From NCBI GenBank assembly GCA_918026815.1, contig CAKJVC010000196.1, positions 1-64,000 on the forward strand: 64,000 nucleotides of DNA. Reading direction: 5' to 3'. The DNA comes from Chalara sp. BL73. Lineage: Eukaryota > Ascomycota > Leotiomycetes > Helotiales. The notes beneath the pieces are model-generated. The model did no database searches, had not been told where the DNA came from, and worked only from the letters and a program-made list of their open reading frames with translations. How positions within the stretch are numbered: position 1 is the stretch's first letter; every line of letters begins with the position of its first letter. The translations under genes were made by a program, and so were the position numbers. Shown here one piece after another: positions 11,547 through 22,782 of the stretch.

Positions 11547-12893
11547 TTAACATTTGCTGCATTGCGTAGTCGGCGCTGTAGCATAGAATTTCTTTACACG
11601 TACGCTAATGCCGGCAATAAATAGCCGGTAACGGATAGCTCGATTAGCTTCCTTAGCTGTAGCAAATGATACTACGACCGATTTTGCGCGCTGATTAGCT
11701 TTTTTGTCGGCCGACGTCAGCCAATAAAAAGTTTTAATTAGTTGTAGCTTTTTGTTGAACGTTTTAATTTTCTTAATTACTAGCTCCATTCTTTTTGTAG
11801 TATTAAAGTCGCTAGTAAGTATGCTATGCAATACGACTTTGTGCCAGAATTCGTTTTTTTGCATTGATTTAAACGGTACTAAGTGTTGCTAAATAGCTTG
11901 CTTTTCGATTAAATAGCTTGCTGAAAATTGACTAGTCGTTGTAACAACTAGATTTTGGCCTATAGATTTAGTAATAGTATTAACTACTGGATTTTTGACA
12001 TTTTTGTTAGCAAAAGCTTGATTAAAAGCATTCCGAAGTGCTAAAAGTGAAAATTTAGTAGCAACGTTTAACGACGTAACTAGCACGAGTCTGAGGTTTT
12101 TAGCTTTGGTTTTGCTTAGTTCAATTGATGACTTAGCTTTTTGCTTTGATTTGACCAGTGTCCATTTTTGCGGAACAGCTTTGTTGTTGTTGTTGTTGTT
12201 GTTGTTGTTGAGCATATTGCTAGCCGTAGCGATAAACGCGTACGACGGTGTCGATTTAAATGCTTTAGCTGTAAGTGCTGTAGCTATAGCTGTAGCGATA
12301 AGCACTTTAGCTAATGCTTTAGTTTTCGTTTCAATTTGACGCGTAGCTAATTCCAGATTAGCGATTTGCGACGTGATAATTGTAAAGGCCGTACGCAATT
12401 TGCTTTGTTCCGTGTACTTTCTAAAGATCTTTAGCAAATCCAGTAGCTTCGATTGCTTGTCGCGTGATTGCGTAGCTAAGCTAGCTTAGATCAATAAATC
12501 ACGAGCTTGCAAAACTAGCTCGCGCGCCGATTGTGTAGTTGTTGTTGTTGTTGTTATTGCAAAACGTGTTTGTTTCGCGTTGTTGTTTTTGTCGGTTGCG
12601 AAAACCCTAAATGCCGTACGCTTTCCGTTTTGGTTGTAATTCGAGCGGTGAAAATTGATGCCTGAGGCAAATGCGGCAAAAAAAATTTCAGTCGCGAAAA
12701 GATTGCTAGCAATAGAGTCGGAGCTAAGTTCTAGCTCGATAAGCTTAATAGTACTGTTGCTAATAGGCTGATTTAGTAGCTCTAAGCTAAAGCTTTCGAT
12801 AAGCACATCGATCATATCGACAGCATTACTTGGTGGTGGGCTAAAGGCGGGCGCCTCCAAAAAGGGGTCAGACGCGCTCGACATATCGACCAC
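11547..12893 (-). pseudogene. LINE ORF1 (Gag-like), mutated
   Basis: Homologue of the intact ORF1 at 15748-17274. The frame starts at an ATG at 12884-12882 and is broken by stops that replace Gln or Trp codons of the intact copy: CAA to TAA at about 12485, TGG to TAG at about 11888, CAG to TAA at about 11546. Many Pro-to-Leu/Ser and Arg-to-Lys changes reflect C-to-T and G-to-A mutation. The first zinc knuckle has lost residues. Not functional. Confidence 0.8.
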
Positions 12894-13022
12894 AACAACA
12901 GCTTTTTTACGCGCACCACGCGTCGAGCTGGCTATTGCTGGGAGGAATAGGCTAGTGAGCTAGTTCTTCAAGTATTGGAGACGTGTTTTGAACAAAATAG
13001 GGGGGGTTGAAAATTGTTGTTT

Positions 13023-15592
13023 TTGGCGGAATGCCGGTATCAATTGTACTAAATTGCTCTAGTTGGTTGTAGTTGTATTGCTAATAATAACCGGCAAATT
13101 GTTTATAAACTTTATAAATTTCGACGTATTTTTTGTAATAGTTTTTAAAGCCATATTGTTGTTTCGAGTAATAAAAATGTTTATTTTTATTGCAACTTTT
13201 AATGTTATTAAGCTAATTTCGGCGTTTGTGTTAAGCGTAACTTTAATATTTACAAGCTTTAAGCAGCTTGCTAATATAATAACTACTTTTAGTGTAAAAA
13301 AATAAACTTTCAAATATTTCGAATAAAACTTTACTAAGCTAAAACTAACGTTAACTGTACTTTTGCTGCAGTTTACTAACTTTTTTAAATTTATTATACT
13401 TTTTTTAAATGTTTGTTTAGCAGTTGTATTAAAATTAATACTAAAGCAAATTACTAGCTTTTTTAAGCTTATTATGCTTTTTTTAATAAATATATACTTT
13501 ATTTTTTTATTTAAAGTTTTTTTTAAGTTTTTAAGCTGTTTTTTAAAAAGAAAAGCCGGATTTGCTAGCGACAGTAGTTTTTTTAAAGTAAATTTTTTAA
13601 AAATCGATTTTTAAGTTATAAGTTTTGCTAACGAACTTTTATAACTGTAGCTAAGTTTAGCTAGCGTACTTGCTACTGTAAATTTTAATTTTTAAGCTTT
13701 TGTAACTTTTTGCTTTAAACTAGATTTTTCCGGCTTTTTAAGTTTGTTTTTAAAAAAACTTTTTTAAAAACATACTATTTTTAGCTGTAGTATTTTAATT
13801 ATACTGTGCTTCGTTTACTTTTAAAGCTTTTTTTGTAGCGTAAAAAACTTAAAGTTATATAATGCTTAACGTTTTGCTTTTTTAGTAAATAGTTTAATTT
13901 TTACAAGTTTTATTTCGGCTTTTTTTACAATAAAGTTTTGCACTTAAATACTCGTTTTATTACTTAGCTTCGTTTTTGTTAGTATATCGCTAGTTTTATA
14001 AACGTAAGTTTTAATATTATTAATTATACTTTTTTTTTTAGTTTAAACTTTTTTTTTTTTAAACCGAACTTTTTTTTTTAAAACTCGTTTTTTATTTTTA
14101 AAAATGTAACTAAATTTAGTATTAATAGTTTGTACTATAACTTAGTTTCGGCGCAAAAAGTTGTTGTTAAACTGTATAAATATTAAAGTTTTTCCGAGTT
14201 TTTAGAATTTTAAGTAAATATAGTAATTTTCGTTAAACTTATAAATAACGCTTAAGTTAATAAATTTCGTATAGTTGTAATACTAGTTTATATATTTATA
14301 AAACTTTTAAAGTTTTATATTATTTAATTGCTAGTTTTTGCACTATTTGCAAGTATCGTTATTTCGAAACTTTTTTTTTATTAAAATTTTTTATAACTTA
14401 CTTTATATTTTTTAGTATAATTCTTTTTTAAATAGTTAAAGTTAGCTATTCGAGCTTTTTGCTAAACTCGTTTTGTAACAATTTGTAAAATTCGCAAACG
14501 TTTTAAGTTTTTTGTAATGTTGTTTATTTTTTAATTCGTAACTAAACAATTTTTTAAAAAAAAAAATTTAATAAAAAACAAAACAGCTTTTTTGCGCTTT
14601 TTTAGTTTTAACGTCGAAAATGCCGAAAATGCCGAACAAGTTTTTTTAAACACAAAAAAAGTATTTATTTTTAAACTATTAAACTTTGTAAGCAGCTTTT
14701 TTATTTTTTGTTTTTATACTAAATTTTTTTTTTTTTTAATATTGCACATTCGTTTTTAACGTATTTATAAATTTTTTTGTAAAGTTTAATATTTTTAGTA
14801 TTTAGTTTTTTAAGTTTTGCTGTATATTTAAAAGCTTTTGCTTGCAGTTTATACAGCAGTTTATATAAAAATTTAAACGTTAGCATTTTATTTGTAATAA
14901 CTTTTTTTTTAAGCATTTTAATTTCGCTTAATTAAACTCTTTATAATAAAAGTATATTTGCTTTTGTATTACGTAATTTTAATTACCGATAGTTTTAAAC
15001 TTTTTAACGTATTTGTCGAAGTATACAATAATATATAAAAGTTGTTTCGAGTTTTTATACCGGTACTTTTTTAACAGTTTTTGTTAAAAAAAAATTTACG
15101 TTACAGTCGAATTACTGTATTCGTTTAATTGTTTAATTTTTTTTTTTAGTTAAATCGAAACGTATTTTGCTGCTTTTTTTTTTTTTTTTTTTTTGTTATT
15201 TTAAATTTTATAATTTTTAAAGCTTTTGTTAAAAAATTTAAAGTATATAGTAAATTTTTTGTTGTTAAAAAACGAACTGCTATATTTTTTAAGTATCGGC
15301 ATAAATTAAAAGTAAGCACAGTTATATATTCGGCTCGAGTTTATAAAAGCAACCGATTGCTTTTTAAGTTTTTTATACTTGTATGTTTTGTTGAAAAATA
15401 AATTTAAAATAAAATTTTTAAGTTTTTTTTTTTTGGACTTTTTAGCCGTAAATACAAACTTTAGTGCCGATACAAAAAACATTGTATATAGTATAAGTAC
15501 TATAGCAATAGTAATAAGCAAAAAATTGTTTTGTTAAAAAACTTTCGAGTATAAAAAAAAAAGTTAATATAACTAGTCGTTGTTATTAAAAC
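13023..15592. other. AT-rich mutated repeat block between two LINE copies
   Basis: Same texture as 655-4950: homopolymers, frequent TCG, GCT, ACA and ACT, almost no other TCN or CCN. Overlapping frames on both strands at 13059-13313, and those at 13363-13614, 14719-14916 and 15306-15521, are low-complexity I/F/L/K/N strings and not accepted. The LINE at 15607 inserted into this already AT-rich DNA, as its target duplication shows. Confidence 0.8.
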
Positions 15593-15606
15593 AATTTATA
15601 TATTTA
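15593..15606. repeat. Left 14-bp target-site duplication of LINE copy 3
   Basis: AATTTATATATTTA, identical to 21479-21492 on the other side of the element; the bases outside differ (C versus T before it). Confidence 0.85.
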
Positions 15607-15747
15607 CACCAACAACAATTTTCAACCCCCTCTATTTTGTTCAAAACACGTCTCCAATACTTGAAGAACTAGCTCACTAGCCTATTCCTCCCAGCAATAG
15701 CCAGCTCGACGCGTGGTGCGCGTAAGAAAGCTGTTGTTGTGGTCGAT

Positions 15748-17274
15748 ATGTCGAGCGCGTCTGACCCCTTTTTGGAGGCGCCTGCCTCTAGCCCACCACC
15801 CAGTGACGATATCGACCTCGTCGACGTGCCTATCGAAAGCTCTAGCTTAGAGCTACCGAATCAGCCTAGTAGCAACAGTGCTATTAGGCCTATCGAGCTA
15901 GAACCTAGCTCCGACCCAATTGCTAGCAATCCGTTCCCGACGGAAAACTTTTCTGCCGCATTTGCCTCAGGCATCAACTTTCACCGCCCGAATTACAACC
16001 AAAACGGGAAGCGTACGGCATTTAGTTTTTCCGCAACCGACAACAACAACAACGCGAAACAAGCACGTTTTGCAACAACAACAACAACAACTACACAATC
16101 GGCACGCGAGCTAGTTTTACAAGCTCGTGATTTATTGATCCAAGCTAGCTTAGCTACGCAATCACGCGACGAGCAATCGAAGCTACTAGATTTGCTAGAG
16201 ATCTTCAGGGAATACACGGAACAAGGAAAATTGCGTACGGCGTCTACAATCATCACGTCGCAAATCGCCAACCTAGAATCAGCTACGCGTCAAATTGAGA
16301 CGAAAGCTAAAGCACTAGCTAAAGTGCCTATCGCTACAGCACCTACAGCTACAGCACCCAAATCGACACTGTCATACGCGTCTATAGCTACGGCTAGCAA
16401 TATGACTACAAACAAGCCTCAGGAATGGACCCTAGTTCAGCCTAGATCAAAAGCAAAAGTAGCTAATCTAGCTACTTCAAAAATTGAACTAAGCAAAACT
16501 AAGGTGCAAAGGCTAGTTTTGATCAGATCCCCAGATGCAAACAACTCATTTTCGCCACTAGCATTACGGAATGCTTTCAACAACGCTTTCGCACAAAAAG
16601 GCGTAAAAGAGCCGGTAGTTAATACTATCACAAAATCACTTGGCCAAAATCTAGTAGTTACTACGACTAGCCAATTTTCGGCACAATATCTACTCGACAA
16701 ACAAGCTATTTGGCAACACCTAGTATCGTACAAAATAGCTCAAATCGACGAGCCTTGGCACAAAGTCGTGCTACACAATATCCCGACAGCCGACTTCAAT
16801 ACGCCTAGCGGCATGGAGCTAGTAATCGACGAAATCAAGACTTTCAACAAAGGTCTACAACCTATCGGAAAGCCGTATTGGCTGTCGTCAGCTGACAAGC
16901 GGGCCAATCAACGTGCCGGATCTATCGTCGTTGCATTTGCTACAGCCGACGAAGCTAGTCGAGCTATTCGACACCGGCTATTTGTAGCCGGCATCAGCGT
17001 ACGCGTAGAGAAATTCTATGCTACAGCGCCGACTACGCAATGCGGCAAATGTCAGGCATTCGGACATATCGACACACATTGCAAAAAATCAGCAAAATGC
17101 AAGCTTTGTAGCGAAGGTCACGTGACTAAGCAACATGCTTGCAATACGTGCAATACCGTCGGAGCCAAATGCATTCACTTAGTGCCGACGTGCGCCAATT
17201 GCAAAGGCAATCATACAGCTGATGATCGAACATGCGAGGTTTTTACCTCAATTAAATCGACTAAGCTAAATTAG
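15748..17274 (+). CDS. LINE ORF1: Gag-like nucleic-acid-binding protein, 508 aa
   Basis: The first ATG in the open frame is 15748; codons upstream are open for about 65 bases but lack an ATG. The N-terminal half is Ser/Pro/Asn-rich and low in complexity, with poly-Asn and poly-Thr runs. The C-terminus has cysteine/histidine knuckles: CGKCQAFGHIDTHC (CX2CX4HX4C), then CKLCSEGH and CANCKGNH. Such ORF1 proteins bind element RNA and form the ribonucleoprotein used in retrotransposition. The stop TAG is one base before the ATG of ORF2 (TAGCATG), so ORF2 may be translated by termination-reinitiation. The frame is intact. Confidence 0.9.
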   Translation: MSSASDPFLEAPASSPPPSDDIDLVDVPIESSSLELPNQPSSNSAIRPIELEPSSDPIASNPFPTENFSAAFASGINFHRPNYNQNGKRTAFSFSATDNNNNAKQARFATTTTTTTQSARELVLQARDLLIQASLATQSRDEQSKLLDLLEIFREYTEQGKLRTASTIITSQIANLESATRQIETKAKALAKVPIATAPTATAPKSTLSYASIATASNMTTNKPQEWTLVQPRSKAKVANLATSKIELSKTKVQRLVLIRSPDANNSFSPLALRNAFNNAFAQKGVKEPVVNTITKSLGQNLVVTTTSQFSAQYLLDKQAIWQHLVSYKIAQIDEPWHKVVLHNIPTADFNTPSGMELVIDEIKTFNKGLQPIGKPYWLSSADKRANQRAGSIVVAFATADEASRAIRHRLFVAGISVRVEKFYATAPTTQCGKCQAFGHIDTHCKKSAKCKLCSEGHVTKQHACNTCNTVGAKCIHLVPTCANCKGNHTADDRTCEVFTSIKSTKLN

Positions 17275-17275
17275 C

Positions 17276-20200
17276 ATGATTAGTACTAATACCAAAGTAT
17301 TACAAGTGAACCTCAACAAAAGCGCTGCAGCTACCGAATCAGCACTTCAGCTAGCTATCGAGCTAAAAATCGACATAATCGTCGTTCAAGAACCATGGCT
17401 AGTGCAACCAGCCGACAATGAGCTAGACTATTCGACAACACGCTCAATAGCTCATTCAGCATTTCTACAGATTTTGCCGGCTGACCTAGCATTCCGACCC
17501 CGTACGCTAGTCTACGTAGCGAAAAGCTATCGGCCAATAGTCACTATAGCAAGCACGTCACCACGTGACTCCGACATGCTTGTAGTCGATATTGTCGAAA
17601 AAACGTCAAAATTGCAACTTCTCAATATTTACCAGGAATCAGACCAAGCTAGATTAGGGCCTAAAACGCTAAATCGGTGCTTGTATGCTAGAACGCTACA
17701 GCCAAGTACGATTTTGCTAGGCGATTTTAATACGCATCATCCTTGGTGGGATCCATTAGCAAAGCCTAGTCCGAATGCCGACGAGCTAGTCAATTGGATC
17801 GAAAATCAAGAACTAGCGTTATTAAATACGCCTGGCGAAGGCACTTTTTTTCGACATCACATGACTAGAGAATCGGTACTAGATTTGACTTTAGTTTCAA
17901 GCAATTTAGCTGAACTAGTCGACGATTGGCAAGTTTTGCCTGATTTAGGCTCGGACCATTACGGAATCCTTTTTACAATACGCGGAACTAGCACTAGCTC
18001 GGATCTCGACAACAATATGCAAACTAGATTCAATACGCAACTAGCTGACTGGCCTCGATTTTCTGAAGCTTTTGCTCAAGAAATCGAAAATAGCTCGATT
18101 TTGAGCAGTTCGGCCTTAGTTCAGCTTAGTACAATTGATCAAAGTAGCTCAGCCAGCTTGGAACTGCTTCAGGATCCTAATTTGGAAATCGGACAAATCT
18201 TACAACACGCTAGCGCTAGCTATTCGGATATGCTAGTTACTGATTTTTTAGATCAAGCTGCGGAATCGCTTACTACAGCTATTACCACAGCAGCAAAAAT
18301 AGCGATTCCAATACAGAAAACTAGCGCTAAAGCCAAGCCTTGGTGGAATGACGAACTACGGGAATTACGGCAAACTATGCTACAGTGCAAACGACAGCTA
18401 GCACGTGATTCTACGGCACGTGATTCTACGGCACGTGATTCTGGTCAACAGCCAATACTTGATTCTAGTCGGAAACAGGAATATCTAGTAGCTCGGAATA
18501 GCTATTTTTTGGCCATCAAACGTGCAAAACGCAAGCATTGGAATCAATTTCTGGAAAAAGAAGATCCGCGATCAATTTACAAAGCTATAGCTTATACAAA
18601 GGATCGACAAACGGAAAGATTGCCGACTATATCAGGCCAAACGACGTTCCAAAGCAAAGCTAGTATACTACGTAGCAAGCTGTTCCCTCCGCCACCTATA
18701 GCAGCTAATTTAGCTTGGTACAATTATCGACCTAGTACTACGTGGGCATGGCCAAAATTAGCTATTTCGGAGCTAGAAAATGCATGCTCGGCAAAAATCA
18801 AAGGCAAAACGCCAGGTCCGGATTTGATCAATCAAGATATTGTTCGCCAAGCATATCGTACGCATTCGGAGCTATTTTATAGACTATTCGCTAGTTTATT
18901 GAATATCGGCTATCACCCAAAGTGCTGGAAGCAAGCTACAGGTGTAATACTCAAAAAGCATCAAAAGCCTGACTACACGGATCCGACAGCATACAGAGTA
19001 ATATCGCTACTTAATTGCTTAAGCAAAATCAGCGAACGCATTCTAGCTCAGCGACTTAGCTACTTAGCGGAAACAACTAGCTTATTGCACAATACGCAAA
19101 TCGGAGGTCGCTTGAAAAAATCAGCTATCGACGCGGCAATGCTATTGACAAATGAGATACAGCAAAATCGACTAGCAAAACGTACAACAACAACGTTGCT
19201 ACTAGACATCAAAGAAGCATTCGATCACGTGGCCAAAAATCAGCTATTAGCTATTTTGCAAAAGCTCGGCATGCCGACTAGCTTGATTTCCTGGGTGTCG
19301 TCATTTCTAGCTAATCGACAATTACGACTCTCGTTCGACAACCAACTAGAGCAATTTAGTACAATTGATACCGGCATCCCGCAAGGCAGTCCTATTTCGC
19401 CAATACTATTCTTGATCTACATACGAGATTTAGCGGCAAAGCTAGCTTCGTCGATTAAAATAGTGTCGTACATGGACGATATGTCATTGACTACGTCATC
19501 GACTAGCTTGCGGAAAAATGTACGCATACTAAAACGCGAAGTAGCTAAACTAGCTGAACTAGCGAGCTTGAATGCAATTCAATTCGATTTGGCCAAAACC
19601 GAACTAATCCATTTTACGACAGCTAAACTAGCTAGTTCAATTAGCTTACGACTACCTGACAACGAAGTCGTACAGCCAAAAAAGCTAGTACGCTGGCTAG
19701 GCGTTTGGTTCGATTCAGGACTTACATTCAAGCAACACGTCGCAATACGTACTAGTCAAGCTAGATCTAGTTTTTATCGACTAGCTAGACTAGCTAATAC
19801 GGAACAAGGCCTTAGTCCTTTTGCTATTCGACAGCTGTACCTCGCTTGCGTGACTAGCGTGGCCGACTACGGAGCAATAATATGGTGGAAAGGTCAAGCA
19901 CAATTTAGCCGACAATTACAATCATTACAGAACTTAGCACTACGCAAAATACTAGGTGTTTTCCGAACTAGCCCTATTTGCCCTATGGAAGTCGAATCGG
20001 CATTGTATCCTGCTAGCGTACGACTTAACGCTAGCGTACGACAATATGCTATTCGAGCTTTGAAGCTACCTCAAAATCACCCAATCAGACAAGCTATACA
20101 AACAGCTACAGCCGGCACACAGCTAGAACGCATCGCTAGTTCAGCTAGTTCAGCTAGTTCAGCTAGTTTAGCTAGATTAGAGCACATACAACACTACAAG

Positions 20201-21289
20201 TACGCTCCATGGAATCGCACTACGCCGTACAACGTCGAAATCAGCTCGTTGTCAAAAGAGGACGCTACTACAATGCACCAAACTAGCTTGAATCACTTAA
20301 GCTACCTTAGTACAATTATTTACTCCGACGCGTCGATGATTCCGAGCACCGAATCGACAGGTGTAGGAATTGGCTTTATTGCGCTACAATACGACAATCA
20401 AGGACGGCCTAGTACGATACATCGTAATATCGACAACATTGGCCAATCACAGCTAGTCTACAATGGAGAGCTAGAAGGAATCACGCAAGCTATCGAATAC
20501 GCTAGTACAATAGCACAGCCTGGCCAAAATTACGATATTTATGCCGACAATCAAGCCGCACTTCACAGGCTAAAATCAGCTAACGACAATCCCGGCCAAT
20601 CACAGCAAATACGCGCTAGCGAAGCTACGCTATACGCAATAGAAAAAGGAGCTAGTATTGCACTAAAATGAGTTCCAGGGCATACGGATATCTACGGAAA
20701 CGACCAAGCCGACAAATTAGCTAAACTAGCTACAACTATTGAGCCTAGCACTGCAACGACGAGTTTTGCGGTACTCGGCTGCGAAGCTAAAAAAGCTAAT
20801 ATTGCGGAATGGAAAAATGTGCTAGCAAAGTACAACAGCAAGCCTAGTACAAATCCATTTACGTACAAAAAGCTATTTCCGTGGAAAATCAAGTCGAAAA
20901 TACAACTACCGCGCGGAACGACTAGAGAGCTAGCTAGCTCGCTATTTCAACTAAAGCTCGGCCATGGCTATATTCGATCATATTTGCACAAGCTAGGTCA
21001 TGTGACGTCTGACAAGTGCGTGTGCGGAACGAAGGAAACAGCTCAGCATTTGCTACTTAGCTGTAATGATCCTAAGCTAGTTTTAGCTAGATCAAAGCTC
21101 AAAAACGACCTTGGAGGAAACAGGCTTACAATGGCCTTACTACTACATACAACTATCGGCATTGAAAAGACGCTAGCGTTCCTTAAAGCGACTAGCGTCT
21201 GTACTAGACGGAACCACCTGAATAGGCTAGAGCGGGAACAGGAGCTAGAGGAGCTAGAGGCGCTAGGGGAGCTTGAAAGAGAGGAATAG
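17276..21289 (+). pseudogene. LINE ORF2: endonuclease / reverse transcriptase / RNase H, one internal stop
   Basis: One frame of 1,338 codons broken only by TGA at 20669-20671. N-terminal EEP-type endonuclease: VQEPW near residue 39, GDFNTHHPWW near 149, SDHYGI near 227. The reverse transcriptase has GIPQGSP and the catalytic YMDD near residue 737. RNase H has YSDAS, ADNQAAL and GHTDIYGNDQADKLA. A CXC-X7-HX4C motif lies near the C-terminus. The stop sits where RNase H proteins have the Trp of a WVPGH-like motif, so I read it as TGG changed to TGA. It removes the last RNase H motif and the tail. ORF2 also holds a 15-bp triplication (18404-18448) and an SSA repeat (20146-20170). Confidence 0.92.
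18404..18448. repeat. 15-bp tandem triplication inside LINE ORF2
   Basis: Three copies of GCACGTGATTCTACG (the last diverging at its end) add in-frame ARDST repeats. Copy 2 on the minus strand lacks the expansion at the matching site (reads LARNASRKQEY). The reading frame is preserved. Confidence 0.85.
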
Positions 21290-21403
21290 ACGTTCGCTAC
21301 GATTTCATTTGTTTTGCTATTTACTACAATCAGGGCTAGACCCTCAACATTCACTGGAATAGATTGACTACCACTATTGCTTGTACATAAACTAGATAGG
21401 AAC

Positions 21404-21423
21404 GCTAGCGCCTAGGCGCTAGC
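21404..21423. repeat. 20-bp perfect palindrome in LINE 3' UTR (copy 3)
   Basis: Same sequence as at 576-595 and 9907-9926. Located about 40-60 bp upstream of the AAT tail. Confidence 0.9.
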
Positions 21424-21478
21424 CGTGCTACATAGTCCTCGACTGATACAGCACGTTAAAAGGAATAATAATAATAAT

Positions 21479-21492
21479 AATTTATATATTTA
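21479..21492. repeat. Right 14-bp target-site duplication of LINE copy 3
   Basis: AATTTATATATTTA directly after the AAT tail; pairs with 15593-15606. Confidence 0.85.
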
Positions 21493-22170
21493 ATTTAACA
21501 GTTTGCAACGGCAACAAAAATAATTTTTATATTTATTTGTTTTATACTAGCTACTTAAACTTTAATAACAGCTACTGTTTTGCTAAAACGTTTAAAGCTT
21601 TTTTAGTAAAACTTTTTGCTAAAACTTTTTTAACAAAACTTTTTTATACCGTAAATTAGCGTATACTTAGTTTATGCCGAAATTTTGTAGTTTATTGTTA
21701 TTTGTTTAACTTTAATTACTATACTAAATTTCGGTATTTTTAAATTTTTTACTTTTTAAATGCTATTTAAATACTTAGCTTTAACGCTTGCACGCTAACT
21801 TTTATTTTTAGAATATCGTTTAAAAAAATCGCTTGCTAATAAAAATTACTAACTGAATAAGTTTTTGTAAACTGTTGTAACGCTTTTTAAACTTCGCGCT
21901 GCTTTTTTAAAAATTTGTAGCGTTTTTTTTTGTATTACAAAAATATCGCTGTAGTGCTTTTTATCGAGTAGCTCGTTAGTAAAACGTATTTGAAAAGTAT
22001 ACCGGTATTTTTTTTTTTGCTTTTTCGTACTGTATATCGCGTTTATAAGCTTTGCTGTTGCTACAAAAAGTGTTTAATTTTTTGCGTAAGTCACTAAAAA
22101 TACATATAGCGAAAAACATGCTAAAAAACAAAAACAGCAACAAGATTTAGCACAAAACTTATAAGCGTAA
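21493..22170. other. AT-rich mutated block, right flank of LINE copy 3
   Basis: Continuation of the pre-insertion AT-rich DNA, with the same depletion of non-CpG TCN/CCN. No ORF supported. Confidence 0.75.
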
Positions 22171-22648
22171 TAGCGGTAGCTGTAGTATACTAAAAAAAGC
22201 ACCGGTGAGCCTAAGCTTTATATAATAAATAAACGTCAATAGCTTATAGAATATAATATATAGAAAAGTAGAATCAGTTGTATTGATATAGCGTTCTAAG
22301 TGTTGTTGTTGATAATTGATGATTGTTGGTTCTTGTTGATCCCCAGCACTGAAAGCATCCCTTATATGCACCCTTCGATCCGAGGTCACATGACTAGCAA
22401 CCCACACTTCATCACGTGACAACTACAAAGAAAAAGGAATCAATCCCCACCACAGTAATTGCTTTATAAGTTTAATATACTAAAAATACAAAAACATAAA
22501 AAGCAACTGTAAACAATAGAAACAAGCTTTTATATAAGCGACTCCGAGTTTTTCTTGTATTGGGTCTGAAACCCTTTATACTCTGATTATCACCCCTTAC
22601 TTCTGTATTATGACCCCGTGCCGCGCCTTGGGCATACCGATTGTTACA
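22171..22648 (-). repeat. Probable LTR remnant, minus strand
   Basis: Read on the minus strand it starts TGTAACAATCGGT at 22648 and has a TATATAAAAG box near 22530. The same 5' start, TGTAACAATCGGT, occurs at 29700 on the minus strand, which suggests two LTR ends of related elements. No internal coding region is attached. Boundaries on the left are a guess. Confidence 0.4.
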
Positions 22649-22782
22649 TTAATAAAAGTTGTGTTTTAACTCGTTTTTCGGTATTGTAAAAAGTCTGTGT
22701 AACGACGCTAGAGCACTACAGGCTGAGTAGAGGTATGTGGGAGTACGTATCTTAGGCTAATAGTAGTATTCTAAGAGGTCTA

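Larger units (their letters stand above)
9988..13022 (-). mobile_element. 3'-truncated LINE copy (copy 2), minus strand
   Basis: Reverse complement matches the full LINE from its 5' end (15607) to about 18665. ORF1 and the first third of ORF2 (endonuclease and the start of the reverse-transcriptase region) are present; the rest is missing. Losing the 3' end is unusual for a LINE, since insertion starts there. Compared with the intact copy it carries many C-to-T and G-to-A changes and an expanded TTG run (about 12180-12208, encoding Asn). The 5' end near 13022 shares its start with the intact copy. Confidence 0.85.
15607..21478 (+). mobile_element. Full-length Tad-like LINE retrotransposon (copy 3)
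   Basis: A 5.87-kb non-LTR element with 5' UTR, ORF1 (Gag-like), ORF2 (endonuclease, reverse transcriptase, RNase H, C-terminal CCHC) and a 3' UTR ending in an AAT repeat rather than poly(A). A perfect 14-bp target duplication flanks it. The RNase H domain after the reverse transcriptase and a zinc-knuckle ORF1 match the fungal Tad group. It is much less mutated than its surroundings, so it arrived after the AT-rich DNA formed. One in-frame stop in ORF2 is the only visible defect. Confidence 0.95.

Noticed and set aside
9837..13022. Twin-primed LINE insertion
   Set aside because: Twin priming puts the inverted part on the 5' side of the sense 3' end; here it is on the tail side.
13059..13313. 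Overlapping open frames on both strands in AT-rich DNA
   Set aside because: Low-complexity I/F/L/K strings; the lack of stops follows from composition and no family resemblance exists.
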